The notes: a model not told the origin generated them from the letters alone. A DNA stretch of 28,647 bases from Steroidobacteraceae bacterium (GCA_013044085.1 JABEVI010000205.1:1-28647), one strand, 5' to 3'. Counted from the first letter of the stretch, positions 1 through 8,665 are shown. Numbers and translations: made by a program.

Positions 1-1070
1 GCGGCCCGCTCGAGCATCTTCTCCAGCTCGCCGCTCGCCTCGCCGCTCGAGATCAGGTGGATCATCATCGGCGGGTAGAGCTTGCGGGCCGCGAGCGAGC
101 GGCCGATCTGCGCGCCCTCGCGCACCCGCAGTGCCGCCTCGATCACGGCCTGTTTCATCGGTTCGTTGTTGACTACATCGGCCGATATGCGCAACGCCTC
201 GAGCACCGGCACCGCGCTCGCGGTCAGGATGCTGAAGGTGCGCGCGAAGCGGGCGGTGTTCAGACCCCGGATCAGCTTGCCGGCGAGCGGCACGTTGAGC
301 AGGAAGCGGTCGAAGCGCAGGCGCGACCCCGGGCGTTTCAACCAGCGCAGGAAGCCCCAGACCGCGATCGCGATCAGGATCGCCCCATAGATCCAGTAAT
401 GGCGCAGGAAGTGGCTGGTGCCGATGAGAATGCGGGTCGCGAGCGGCAGCTGTTCGTGGCCGGCCTCGAACACGGCGACCACCTGCGGGACGACGTAGGC
501 GAGCAGGAACGAGACGATGGCGAACGACAATACGAGCAGCACGATCGGGTAGACGAGCGCGTTGCTCACCTGCTGGCCCATCGTCTGGCGCGACTCGGTG
601 AAGTCGGCGAGGCGCTCGAGCACGTGATCCAGACGGCCGGACTGTTCGCCGGCCGACACCGTCGCGCGGTAGATCTCGGGGAAGGCCTGCGGGAATTCGC
701 GGAAGCCGTCGGCGAGCGGATGGCCCTCGACGACCTTGCCGCGCACGCCGAGCAGGATCCGTTGCACGCGTGGCTTCTCGGTCTGTTCGGCCACCGCCTG
801 CAGGGATTCGTCGAGCGGCAGGCCGGCGCGCACCAGGGTCGCCAGCTGGCGGGTGAGCATCGCCAGGTCGAGCGAGGACAGGCCGCGGCGGGTGAACAGG
901 CCGCGCGCACGGCCGCGCCGGTGTTCGCTCTGCGCGGCCTCCTGGATGTCGGTCGGCAGCAGTTGCCTTTCGCGCAGCAGCTGGCGCACGTGCTTGGGCG
1001 TGTCGCCCTCGATCAGACCGCGGCGCTCCTTGCCCTGCGCATCGAGCGCCTTGTATTCGAACGCGCCCAT
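1..1070 (-). CDS. gspF: Type II secretion inner-membrane platform protein GspF (3' end beyond window)
   Basis: GspF is the polytopic inner-membrane platform of the type II secretion system. It couples the GspE ATPase to pseudopilus assembly. The reading frame opens at an ATG (MGAFEYKALDAQGKERRG, the family's typical N-terminus) and stays open to the left edge, giving about 356 of the usual ~400 residues. The first T2SSF helical domain begins around residue 65 (LAMLTRQLATLVRAG). Membrane segments follow around residues 165-200 (YPIVLLVLSFAIVSFLLAYVV) and 215-240. The second T2SSF domain starts near residue 270 (FARTFSILTASATAVLEAL) and is cut by the edge. The ATG shares one base with the gspE stop (TGATG), so translation is probably coupled. 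What is missing is the C-terminal part with the last membrane helix. Confidence 0.95.
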   Translation of the reverse strand, partial: MGAFEYKALDAQGKERRGLIEGDTPKHVRQLLRERQLLPTDIQEAAQSEHRRGRARGLFTRRGLSSLDLAMLTRQLATLVRAGLPLDESLQAVAEQTEKPRVQRILLGVRGKVVEGHPLADGFREFPQAFPEIYRATVSAGEQSGRLDHVLERLADFTESRQTMGQQVSNALVYPIVLLVLSFAIVSFLLAYVVPQVVAVFEAGHEQLPLATRILIGTSHFLRHYWIYGAILIAIAVWGFLRWLKRPGSRLRFDRFLLNVPLAGKLIRGLNTARFARTFSILTASAVPVLEALRISADVVNNEPMKQAVIEAALRVREGAQIGRSLAARKLYPPMMIHLISSGEASGELEKMLERA

Positions 1071-2560
1071 CAGTCCTCGCGGGTCACGCGCAGCACTTCC
1101 TCGAGCGTCGTCTCGCCGGCGAGCACCTTGCGACGGCCGTCGTCACGGATTCCCGGCCCGAGCGTGCGGGCATAGCGCTCCAAATCCTGCTCGGAGGCGC
1201 CGTCATGGATCATGGTGCGCATGTGATCGTCGACCGAGATCAGCTCGTAGATGCCGGTGCGGCCGCGATAGCCGCTGCCGGGATCGGTGCTCGGCCGGTA
1301 CAGCTCGAACGGGCCTTGCGCAGGAGCGATGTTCAGCAGCCGCCGCTCGTACTCGCCGGCCGTGAACCGCTCCCGGGTCTCCGGATTGAGCACCCGCACC
1401 AGCCGCTGCGCGAGCACGCCGATCAGGCTCGAGGACAGCAGGAACGGCTCGATGCCCATGTCGCGCAGGCGTGTCACGGCGCCGACCGCGGTGTTGGTAT
1501 GCAGCGTCGAGAGCACCAGGTGGCCCGTCAAGCTCGCCTGCACGGCAATCTGCGCGGTCTCGAGGTCGCGGATCTCGCCGACCATGACGACGTCCGGGTC
1601 CTGGCGCAGGATCGCGCGCAAGCCGCGCGCGAAGGTCATCTCGACCTTGGTGTTCACCTGGGTCTGGCCGATGCCGTCGATGTAGTACTCGATCGGATCC
1701 TCGACGGTCATCACGTTGCGGGTGTTGTCGTTGATCCGCTCGAGCGAGGCGTACAGAGTCGTGGTTTTGCCGGACCCGGTCGGTCCGGTCACGAGGATGA
1801 TGCCGTGCGGCTTGTGGATGATCTCGTCCATCAAGGACTGGGTCTTGGCATCCATGCCGAGGGAGGTAAGTTCGATGCGTCCGGCCTGTTTGTCGAGGAG
1901 GCGCAGCACCACCCGCTCGCCGTGCCCGGAGGGCAGTGTCGAGACGCGCACGTCGACCGCGCGGCCGGCGATTCTGAGCGAAATACGCCCATCCTGCGGC
2001 AGACGTCGTTCGGCGATGTCGAGCTTCGACATGACCTTGATGCGCGAGACCACGAGCGGCGCCACGGCGCGCTTGGTCTGCAGGACCTCGCGCAGCACGC
2101 CGTCGACGCGGAAGCGGATCACCAGCCGGTTTTCGTACGGCTCGATGTGGATGTCCGAGCCGTTTTCCTTCACCGCCTGGGTCAGCAGCGCGTTGATCAG
2201 GCGGATGATCGGCGCCTCATCGTCGCTCTCCAGCAGGTCCGAGGATTCCGGTATGTCCTCGGCGAGGTGCGCGAGGTCGGTGTTGTCGTCGAGCCCCTCG
2301 AGCATCTGCATGGCCGCGCCGGAGCCGGCTTCGTAGGCGACCCTGAGCATCGCGTCGAAACGCTCCTCCGAGACCTTGCTGAGCCTGAGCGGGACGCCGA
2401 CGAAGCGGCGCACCTCGGCGAGCGCGAGCGGCGAGACCCCGGGGCGGTAGACCGTGTCGGCGCAGCCCTCGACGATGCCCCGCACCAGCACCCCGTGGCG
2501 CTTGGCGAACGGGAAGGCGAGTTTGCGCTCGGCGGCCGGCGCCTCGATCTCGACGCTCAC
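1070..2560 (-). CDS. gspE: Type II secretion ATPase GspE, without the usual zinc cysteines
   Basis: GspE is the cytoplasmic hexameric ATPase that drives pseudopilus assembly, docking on GspL and GspF. The 496-residue length is normal. An N1E-type domain covers about residues 1-100. The PilT-type ATPase core has Walker A GPTGSGKT at 259-266 and Walker B VVMVGEIRD at 324-332, with His-box residues STLHTN at 351-356. The C-terminal zinc-binding subdomain, expected around residues 390-430 with two CxxC pairs, has no cysteine: the positions read LNPETRE and STDPGSG, and the whole protein holds a single Cys (33). I checked this in the DNA, and the frame is intact on both sides. Start is GTG, overlapping the gspD stop as GTGA. 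Symbol and role are secure; the Cys loss is unusual. Confidence 0.95.
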   Translation of the reverse strand: MSVEIEAPAAERKLAFPFAKRHGVLVRGIVEGCADTVYRPGVSPLALAEVRRFVGVPLRLSKVSEERFDAMLRVAYEAGSGAAMQMLEGLDDNTDLAHLAEDIPESSDLLESDDEAPIIRLINALLTQAVKENGSDIHIEPYENRLVIRFRVDGVLREVLQTKRAVAPLVVSRIKVMSKLDIAERRLPQDGRISLRIAGRAVDVRVSTLPSGHGERVVLRLLDKQAGRIELTSLGMDAKTQSLMDEIIHKPHGIILVTGPTGSGKTTTLYASLERINDNTRNVMTVEDPIEYYIDGIGQTQVNTKVEMTFARGLRAILRQDPDVVMVGEIRDLETAQIAVQASLTGHLVLSTLHTNTAVGAVTRLRDMGIEPFLLSSSLIGVLAQRLVRVLNPETRERFTAGEYERRLLNIAPAQGPFELYRPSTDPGSGYRGRTGIYELISVDDHMRTMIHDGASEQDLERYARTLGPGIRDDGRRKVLAGETTLEEVLRVTRED

Positions 2561-4617
2561 GGCCCGTGCCTGGTCGGTCCGGGCGGTGGCGGGTTCGGTG
2601 CCGCCATCTGCGGGATCACCGGCTGCCGTTCACCGCGCAGCAGCGTGACCTTGCCACCGTGCAGCATCATCTGTTGGTGGCGGATGTGCCGGTACTGGGT
2701 GCGCGTGGTCGCCTCGAGCTCGCCCTGGTTGCGCAGGATCGTCGGCTGGATGAAGACCATCAGTTCCTTCTTCTCGTGCGAGCCGCCTCGGGTGCGGAAC
2801 AGGTCACCGATCAGCGGGATGCGGCCGAGCAGCGGAATCCGGTCCTCGCTCTCGTTGACGGTGTCGGAGATGAGGCCGCCGAGCACGACGATGCCGCCGC
2901 TTTGTACCAGCACGGTGGTTTTGATGGCGCGCTTGTTGGTGGAGATCTCCGTGGTGCCGGGCAGCACCGCGCCGGGGGAGGAGTCCTCCTGCGAGATCTT
3001 CAGCTCGACCGAGTTGCCTTCGTTGATGTGCGGCGTGACCTTCAGGATCGTACCGACCTCTTCCTGCTGAATCGTCTGGAATGGGCTGGTGGTGCCGTTG
3101 ACGCTCTGGGTGGAGGTCGAATAGCTGCCGGTGACGATCGGGATCTGCTGGGTGACCTTGACCTCGGCTTGCTGGTTGTTCATCGTGATCACGGACGGCG
3201 TCGATATGATGTTGCTCGCGCCGTTGGTGCGCAGCGCCTGCAGAAGCGCGGCGAAGTTCGTGCCCGAGTACTTGTTGTAGCGGCCGATGGCGAACGAGCC
3301 GCCGGTGCCGAGCGCCGTGCCGCTGATGCTGCTGTAGGCGCCGGTGGCCGCCGCCGCCGCGAGATCGACGATGCTCGCCCCGCCGGTGATCGGCAGGTTG
3401 GAGACGCCGGCGAGCGTGCCGCTGTTCACGCCGTCGAGGATCCACTGCACGCCGAGATTCGAATTCTTGGTGATGTCGATCTCGACGATGATCGCCCGCA
3501 CCTGCACCTGGGCGCGACGGATGTCGAGTTCATCGATCACCTTCATCAGCGACCGCATGGTCTTCGGCGGCGCGGTGATCACGAGCGCGTTGGTCGGCTC
3601 ATCGGCCCAGATCGTCACGTCCCGGCCGAAATTGCCGCCGCCGGCGGCCGCGGCGCCCGCGACGGCGCCGGGGCCGGCGGCCTTCTCGGAGGCGGTCGCC
3701 TGACCCTTGAGTTTGGCGGCGAGCTTCTTCGCGTCGGCGTAGTGCAGGAAGCGCACGCGCGTGTCGCCGCCGGACTTCAAGGGCGTGTCGAGGCTCAGGA
3801 TCAGCGCCTTCATCCGCAGCCGCATCGTCTCATCGCCGCTCAGCAGCACGCTGTTGGTGCGTTCGTCGGCGACGACGTGGACCACCGCGCCGCCCTGGGC
3901 AACGGCGCCCTGGCTCAACTGGTTCACCGTGCGCACGACCGAATCGGCGCTGGCGTGGTGCAGCGGGATCACCTCGAACGGTTGGTTGCTGTCCACGTCC
4001 ATGCGATGCACGATCCGCATGATGCGAGCGACGTTGCTCGCCCGGTCCGAGATGATGAGCATGTTGCCGCCGGGGTAGGCGGCCAGGTGCCCGTATTGGG
4101 GGATCAGCGGGCGCAGCAGCGGCACGAGTTGCGCGGCGCTGATGTTCTTGACGGTGATGATCTGCGTGACCAGTTCGTCCGAGGAGGTGCTGACGTGCTT
4201 CGGCAGGTCCTCGGACGGGAACTCGCGCTCATCGATGTTGGGGATGATCTTGATGACGTTGCCCGCGGGCACGGCGACGTAGCCGTAGACCTGCAGCACC
4301 GAGAGGAATGCCTGGTAGAACGCCGCCGGCGACATCGGGGTCGCGGAGAGCATCGTGACCTTGGCATTCACCCGAGGATCGACGATGAAGTTCTTGCCGG
4401 TGACTTCGCTCACCGCCTGGATGATCTGGCTTAAGTCGGCGTCCTTGTAGTTCGGGGTGATCGTCGGCCCGGCGGCCTCGGTGGCCGGCTCCAAGGCGGT
4501 CGCGGGCGTCGCCGCCGCGATCGCCCAGACGCTGAACGCCGCGAGGGCGACCGAAAGCGCGGCGCCGGGCAGGAGCGCGCGGCGCGGTCGGGGAGGGGCT
4601 TGCAGGCGCTTCGGCAT
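2557..4617 (-). CDS. gspD: Type II secretion outer-membrane secretin GspD
   Basis: GspD forms the multimeric outer-membrane channel through which folded exoproteins leave. At 686 residues it has normal length. A signal peptide with basic N-region and hydrophobic core lies at about 1-42 (cleavage near ATALEP). The N0 domain is at about 51-125 (ITPNYKDADLSQIIQAVSEV). N1 to N3 run from about 148 to 365; N3 carries a Gly/Ala-rich insertion at about 307-328. The secretin domain covers about 366-630, with the conserved VPLLG-type motif seen as RIPLLGRIPLIGDLF near 596-608. The C-terminal tail may be the S-domain that binds a pilotin; no pilotin gene is in the window. It lies 44 bp after gspC and overlaps gspE by 4 bp. 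Confidence 0.96.
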   Translation of the reverse strand: MPKRLQAPPRPRRALLPGAALSVALAAFSVWAIAAATPATALEPATEAAGPTITPNYKDADLSQIIQAVSEVTGKNFIVDPRVNAKVTMLSATPMSPAAFYQAFLSVLQVYGYVAVPAGNVIKIIPNIDEREFPSEDLPKHVSTSSDELVTQIITVKNISAAQLVPLLRPLIPQYGHLAAYPGGNMLIISDRASNVARIMRIVHRMDVDSNQPFEVIPLHHASADSVVRTVNQLSQGAVAQGGAVVHVVADERTNSVLLSGDETMRLRMKALILSLDTPLKSGGDTRVRFLHYADAKKLAAKLKGQATASEKAAGPGAVAGAAAAGGGNFGRDVTIWADEPTNALVITAPPKTMRSLMKVIDELDIRRAQVQVRAIIVEIDITKNSNLGVQWILDGVNSGTLAGVSNLPITGGASIVDLAAAAATGAYSSISGTALGTGGSFAIGRYNKYSGTNFAALLQALRTNGASNIISTPSVITMNNQQAEVKVTQQIPIVTGSYSTSTQSVNGTTSPFQTIQQEEVGTILKVTPHINEGNSVELKISQEDSSPGAVLPGTTEISTNKRAIKTTVLVQSGGIVVLGGLISDTVNESEDRIPLLGRIPLIGDLFRTRGGSHEKKELMVFIQPTILRNQGELEATTRTQYRHIRHQQMMLHGGKVTLLRGERQPVIPQMAAPNPPPPGPTRHGP

Positions 4618-4661
4618 CGGGATTCTCGTGGTGTGAACGCGTTGGACTCGCGTGTACGCGG

Positions 4662-5624
4662 TTAGTTTAGATTCGGTATCGCGAAGTGCGCCTGGGGCTG
4701 CTGCGGGCCGACGGCGGGCCGCTGCAGGTCGCGGCCGGCCTCGGCGGCGACTTTGGCGATGTTCAGGGTCATGTTCATGGTCTGGCCGTTGCGATCGATC
4801 GTCACGACCGCCTGGTCGGAGGACTCGATCGTATTGAAAATTTGCTGGCCGCGCTGCGGATCATCAAGCGGTGTGCCGTCGATCGCGGTCACGAGGTCGC
4901 CGGATTGCAGGCCGAGCCCCGCGAAGGCGCGACGGTTGATCCCCGGGTAAATGCGAAAACCCCGCAGGCGCCCGGCCTTGCTGTCGTACGACGGCACGGC
5001 GCGCAACACCGTGTTCAGGATCCCCGGATTGTGCTGCACCATCTGCCGGATGTTGTTCAGCGTGCGCACGGTCGCCGTGTTCTGCATCGGATAGACCGGG
5101 GAGATCTGGCCCGCCGGCAGGCGCTGCGGCATCTTCAGGGTCTCGAGGTTGCCGCCGCGGTCGAGCACCACGCGATCGAAATAGACCGCATACAGCGTCG
5201 CGCCGCCGATGGCGTCGCCGATGGTGTAGACCTTCGAGGGGCCGCCCGCGCTGATGATGGCGAGGCCGTGTTTCGGGTCCTGGGTCGCGATCGTGCCGGC
5301 GAGCGTCAGGTTCGCGCTCGTCGGCGGCGCATCGGCCGGGTTTTGCGTGCTAGGATCCACGCGCGCGATGCCGAACAAGTGCGCCATGGCGATGTTCTGG
5401 GCATCGACGGGCGCCACCGCCGGGGCGGGCGGGTGCGCAGGCACCGGCGCCAGGGGTACGGCTGCGCCGCCGCCAAGCAAGGCAATGGCCATTCGGGCCG
5501 CCTCGACGGCCAGCAGCACCGCGAACAGCGCCGAGACCAGCCAGGCTCCGTTTACGGGCAGGCGCGATCGCCATTCATTGATGCGTGCGTCAAGCATGTT
5601 CCAGCGTGCCGCTCGAGGCTGCAT
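4662..5624 (-). CDS. gspC: Type II secretion inner-membrane/periplasmic linker GspC with PDZ domain
   Basis: GspC links the inner-membrane platform to the secretin and helps select substrates. From the ATG chosen (MQPRAARWN) the protein has 320 residues: a short cytoplasmic tail, one membrane helix at about 27-50 (WLVSALFAVLLAVEAARMA), a Pro/Ala-rich linker, the HR domain at about 75-165 (MAHLFGIARVD, NLTLAGTIA) that binds GspD N0, and a C-terminal PDZ domain (GLGLQSGDLVTAIDGTPLDD). The open frame continues upstream into clpS antisense, but that part is not GspC-like. A second ATG at 5597 (MLDARINEW) is a realistic alternative start, because the likely promoter leaves almost no leader before 5624. 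First gene of the gspCDEF operon. Confidence 0.93.
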   Translation of the reverse strand: MQPRAARWNMLDARINEWRSRLPVNGAWLVSALFAVLLAVEAARMAIALLGGGAAVPLAPVPAHPPAPAVAPVDAQNIAMAHLFGIARVDPSTQNPADAPPTSANLTLAGTIATQDPKHGLAIISAGGPSKVYTIGDAIGGATLYAVYFDRVVLDRGGNLETLKMPQRLPAGQISPVYPMQNTATVRTLNNIRQMVQHNPGILNTVLRAVPSYDSKAGRLRGFRIYPGINRRAFAGLGLQSGDLVTAIDGTPLDDPQRGQQIFNTIESSDQAVVTIDRNGQTMNMTLNIAKVAAEAGRDLQRPAVGPQQPQAHFAIPNLN

Positions 5625-5633
5625 GGGGTCACA

Positions 5634-5663
5634 ATGATACGGTTTATGACCCTGAACTCTCAA
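5634..5663 (-). promoter_or_regulatory. Candidate gspC operon promoter
   Basis: On the minus strand TTGAGA (5663-5658) and TATCAT (5639-5634) are separated by 18 bp in an AT-rich patch of this otherwise GC-rich DNA. Transcription would start close to the first gspC ATG (5624), which favours either a nearly leaderless message or the second ATG at 5597. Assigned by sequence resemblance only. Confidence 0.3.
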
Positions 5664-5726
5664 GCGTTTGTTTTTGCTTGTTAAAGTGAAGTGACACCAT
5701 TCGGCGACACCGAGCGACCACTCTCC

Positions 5727-5809
5727 GGAGGTGATCGGTGCGTCTTGTAAAGGTGGGCATCGGACCTTATAAACTGGACAACCATGAGCGAGAACGATCG
5801 AACAGGTGA
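5727..5809 (+). other. Perfect Shine-Dalgarno plus 23-codon upstream reading frame overlapping the clpS start
   Basis: GGAGGTGATC at 5727-5736 is fully complementary to the 3' end of 16S rRNA. It is followed after ideal spacing by GTG (5738), which opens a 23-codon frame beginning MRLVKVGIGPYK. That frame ends at TGA 5807-5809, inside clpS and out of frame with it. It could be translated only from a transcript starting upstream of the candidate promoter at 5745. Either it is a regulatory leader frame or the match is chance. No known peptide family is recognised. Confidence 0.3.
5745..5773 (+). promoter_or_regulatory. Candidate clpS-clpA promoter
   Basis: TTGTAA (5745-5750) and TATAAA (5768-5773) are separated by exactly 17 bp, a good sigma-70 match. 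The predicted start point is near 5780, only a few bases before the clpS ATG at 5784, so this promoter would give a leaderless or nearly leaderless mRNA. No Shine-Dalgarno sequence precedes the ATG, which agrees with that reading. Confidence 0.5.
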
Positions 5810-6119
5810 TGAACGCGGGCGCGGCAGCACTGGCCTCGTGGTCGAGGAGGCGGCGCCGCGGCTCAAGCGTCCGCCTTTGTACCAGGTGGTGCTGATCAAC
5901 GACGATTACACTCCGATGGAGTTCGTCGTCGAGATCTTGGAGCGGTTCTTCGCGATGGACCGCACCAAGGCGACCCGCGTGATGATCGAGGTGCATACCA
6001 AGGGCAAGGGTGTCTGCGGCGTGTTCACCCATGAGATCGCGGAGACCAAGGTGGCCCAAGTGATCGCGTACGCGCGACAACATCAGCATCCGCTGATGGC
6101 AACGCTAGAAGAGGCGTAG
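5784..6119 (+). CDS. clpS: ClpS, N-degron adaptor of ClpAP
   Basis: ClpS binds proteins carrying Leu, Phe, Tyr or Trp at the N-terminus and hands them to ClpA for degradation by ClpP. The 111 residues are the normal size. A flexible N-terminal tail (about 1-27), needed for delivery to ClpA, precedes the core. The N-degron pocket signature LINDDYTPMEFV is at about 37-48 and the conserved HTKGKG at about 71-76. Both match the family's substrate-binding residues (Asn-Asp pair and His). An in-frame stop upstream leaves ATG 5784 as the only start. clpA begins 3 bp after the stop, so the two are co-transcribed. No Shine-Dalgarno is seen before this gene. Confidence 0.97.
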   Translation: MSENDRTGDERGRGSTGLVVEEAAPRLKRPPLYQVVLINDDYTPMEFVVEILERFFAMDRTKATRVMIEVHTKGKGVCGVFTHEIAETKVAQVIAYARQHQHPLMATLEEA

Positions 6120-6122
6120 AAC

Positions 6123-8411
6123 GTGCTAAGCCAGGAACTCGAGTTTTGCCTGAACGATGCCTTCGCCGGCGCGCGCGACGCCCGTCATGAATTCATGACC
6201 GTCGAGCACCTGCTGCTCGCGATCATCGACACACCGAAGATCCGCGAGATCCTGAAGTCCTGCGGGGCGGACGCGGCCAAGCTCAAGACCGACCTGAAAC
6301 AGTTCATCGACCAGACGACGCCGCGTTTGCCGGTCGGCGAGGAGCGCGACGTGCAGCCGACCCTCGGCTTCCAACGCGTGCTGCAGCGCGCGGTTTTTCA
6401 CGTGCAGTCGAGCGGCAAGAAGGAAGTGTCGGTTGCCAATGTGCTGGTGGCGATCTTCAGCGAAAAACAGTCGCACGCCGCCTACCTGTTGTCGATGCAG
6501 GACGTCTCACGGCTCGACGTCGTGAATTTCATCGCGCATGGCCTCTCGAAGGCCGGCGGCGAAGAGCGCAGCGAGCGCGAGGACAGCGGCGCGTCGAGCG
6601 ACCCGGAACGCGAAGGCGAGGGCGGCGGCAGCGCCCTGGAGAAATACGCCACCAATCTGAATGAATCGGCGCGCCGCGGCAAGATCGACCCGTTGATCGG
6701 CCGCCGCCTGGAGATCGAGCGCACCATCGAGATCCTGTGCCGCCGGCGCAAGAACAATCCGCTCTACGTCGGCGAGGCCGGTGTCGGCAAGACCGCGATC
6801 GCCGAGGGGCTCGCGCGCATGATCGTCGAGAACCAGGTTCCCGACGTGCTGTCCGATGCGACGATCTACTCGCTCGACATGGGGTCGCTGGTGGCCGGCA
6901 CGAAGTACCGCGGTGACTTCGAGAAGCGCCTGAAGGCCGTGCTCGCCGAGGTCAAGAAGCAGCCGGGCGCGATCCTGTTCATCGACGAGATCCACACCGT
7001 GATCGGCGCCGGCGCGGCCTCCGGCGGCGTCATGGACGCCTCGAATTTGATCAAACCCGCGCTCGCCAACGGCGAACTGCGTTGCATCGGCTCGACGACC
7101 TACAACGAGTATCGCGGCATCTTCGAGAAGGACCACGCGCTCGCGCGGCGCTTCCAGAAGATCGACGTCACCGAGCCCTCGGTGCAGGACACGATCGACA
7201 TCCTGCGCGGCCTGAAGTCGAAATTCGAGGAGCACCACGGCATCACCTACGAGGATGAGGCCTTGCGTGCCGCCGCCGAACTCGCCGCGCGGCACATCAA
7301 CGACCGGCACATGCCGGACAAGGCGATCGACGTCGTCGACGAGGCCGGCGCGAATCTGCGCCTCAAGCCCGTCGAATCGCGCGAATCGGCGGTCACGGTG
7401 AGCCACATCGAGAACATCGTCGCGCGCATCGCGCGCATACCGCCGAAGAGCGTCTCGGTATCGGACCGGGACGTGCTGCGCAATCTCGAGCGCAACCTGA
7501 AACTCACCATCTTCGGTCAGGACAAGGCGATCGAGGCGCTCGCCGCGGCGATCAAGATGTCCCGATCCGGCCTCGGCGACCAACGCAAGCCGGTCGGCTC
7601 CTTCCTGTTCGCGGGACCCACCGGCGTCGGCAAGACGGAGGTCACCCGACAGCTGTCACTGGCGATGGGTATCGAGTTCGTGCGCTTCGACATGTCCGAG
7701 TACATGGAGCGGCACACCGTCTCGCGCCTGATCGGCGCACCGCCCGGCTACGTCGGCTTCGACCAGGGCGGCCTGCTGACCGAGGCGATCACCAAACATC
7801 CGCACTGCGTGCTGTTGCTCGATGAGATCGAGAAGGCACATCCGGACGTGTTCAATCTTCTCCTTCAGGTCATGGACCATGGAACGCTGACCGACAACAA
7901 CGGCCGCAAGGCCGATTTTCGCCACGTGATCATCGTGATGACGACGAATGCGGGTGCCTTTGAAATGAACCGGCCGGGCATCGGTTTCACGCAATCGGAT
8001 GCGGCGAGCGACGGCATGGAGGCGATCCGCCGCTTGTTCTCGCCGGAGTTTCGCAACCGCCTCGACGCGGTCATCCAGTTTGCCGCGCTCGATCAAGACA
8101 CCATAGAACGTGTCGTCGACAAGCTGCTCGTCGAAGCCGAGGCGCAGCTCGAACACAAACACGTCTCGATCTCGGTCGACGAGGCGGCGCGACGCTGGAT
8201 CGCCAAGCGCGGTTACGATCCGAAGATGGGCGCGAGGCCGATGGCGCGCGTGATCCAGGAGTTCATCAAGCGCCCCCTCGCCGAGGAGCTGCTGTTCGGC
8301 AAGCTCGTCGATGGCGGGCACGTCGAGGTCAGCCTCAGCGCCGATGGCGAGAAGCTCGAGCTGCAGAGCCGCGGCGTGAACGAGCCGGCGCTGTCGACGC
8401 AGGAGGAGTGA
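6123..8411 (+). CDS. clpA: ClpA, ATP-dependent unfoldase of the ClpAP protease
   Basis: ClpA is the AAA+ hexamer that unfolds substrates and feeds them into ClpP. The 762-residue protein has the Clp N-domain repeats (about 1-145, LNDAFAGARDARHEFMTVEHLLLA), which dock ClpS. D1 has Walker A GEAGVGKTA near 218 and Walker B ILFIDEIH near 283. D2 has Walker A GPTGVGKTE near 498. The IGF loop that grips ClpP is at 620-622 (RPGIGF). It starts at GTG, preceded by an AGAAGAGG ribosome site 8 bases upstream that overlaps the end of clpS. clpP is not in this window. The 3' end meets convergent infA with 4 bp between. Confidence 0.97.
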   Translation: MLSQELEFCLNDAFAGARDARHEFMTVEHLLLAIIDTPKIREILKSCGADAAKLKTDLKQFIDQTTPRLPVGEERDVQPTLGFQRVLQRAVFHVQSSGKKEVSVANVLVAIFSEKQSHAAYLLSMQDVSRLDVVNFIAHGLSKAGGEERSEREDSGASSDPEREGEGGGSALEKYATNLNESARRGKIDPLIGRRLEIERTIEILCRRRKNNPLYVGEAGVGKTAIAEGLARMIVENQVPDVLSDATIYSLDMGSLVAGTKYRGDFEKRLKAVLAEVKKQPGAILFIDEIHTVIGAGAASGGVMDASNLIKPALANGELRCIGSTTYNEYRGIFEKDHALARRFQKIDVTEPSVQDTIDILRGLKSKFEEHHGITYEDEALRAAAELAARHINDRHMPDKAIDVVDEAGANLRLKPVESRESAVTVSHIENIVARIARIPPKSVSVSDRDVLRNLERNLKLTIFGQDKAIEALAAAIKMSRSGLGDQRKPVGSFLFAGPTGVGKTEVTRQLSLAMGIEFVRFDMSEYMERHTVSRLIGAPPGYVGFDQGGLLTEAITKHPHCVLLLDEIEKAHPDVFNLLLQVMDHGTLTDNNGRKADFRHVIIVMTTNAGAFEMNRPGIGFTQSDAASDGMEAIRRLFSPEFRNRLDAVIQFAALDQDTIERVVDKLLVEAEAQLEHKHVSISVDEAARRWIAKRGYDPKMGARPMARVIQEFIKRPLAEELLFGKLVDGGHVEVSLSADGEKLELQSRGVNEPALSTQEE

Positions 8412-8415
8412 ATCC

Positions 8416-8634
8416 TCAGCGCCCGCGGTAGACGATCCGTCCCTTGGTGAGGTCGTAGGGCGTCATTTCGACCGTGACCTGGTCGCCGGTCAGGATGCGG
8501 ATGTAGTTTTTCCGCATCTTTCCCGAGATGTGCGCCGTGACGACGTGTCCGGTCTTCAACTTGACGCGGAACGTCGTGTTGGGCAGCGTCTCGACGACTT
8601 CGCCCTCGAACTGAATGGCCTCTTCTTTTGACAT
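8416..8634 (-). CDS. infA: Translation initiation factor IF-1
   Basis: IF-1 occupies the ribosomal A site during initiation, together with IF-2 and IF-3. The 72-residue protein is a single S1/OB-fold domain of exactly the usual bacterial length. It starts MSKEEAIQFEGEV and ends KGRIVYRGR, with the family hallmarks TFRVKL and HISGKMRKNYIRIL. A clear TAAGGA ribosome site precedes the ATG. It lies 62 bp downstream of the aat stop on the same strand, with a promoter candidate in the gap, so it is probably transcribed both from that promoter and by read-through. Its position beside clpA is conserved in Gammaproteobacteria. Confidence 0.98.
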   Translation of the reverse strand: MSKEEAIQFEGEVVETLPNTTFRVKLKTGHVVTAHISGKMRKNYIRILTGDQVTVEMTPYDLTKGRIVYRGR

Positions 8635-8665
8635 GCGTCCTTAGCGTGTGCCGGAAACCGGGCGC

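Noticed and set aside
57..1175. 372-codon plus-strand frame at the left edge
   Set aside because: It is the complement of gspF and the end of gspE; gspF continues clearly to the window edge.
1070..1400. Possibility that the missing GspE cysteines reflect a local frameshift
   Set aside because: The sequence before and after (AQRLVRVL and YRGRTGIYEL) is in the same frame with normal spacing, so substitution is the simpler reading.
2566..4434. Very long open frame (622 codons) antisense to gspD, and a similar one at 1205-3070
   Set aside because: These come from high GC content and third-position bias opposite a real gene. The translations are low-complexity Arg/Asp/His/Leu-rich and match no family; the gspD and gspE proteins are unmistakable.
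5625..6089. N-terminal extension of gspC to an ATG at 6089
   Set aside because: The extra 155 residues are clpS antisense and follow no GspC pattern; the membrane anchor begins soon after 5624.
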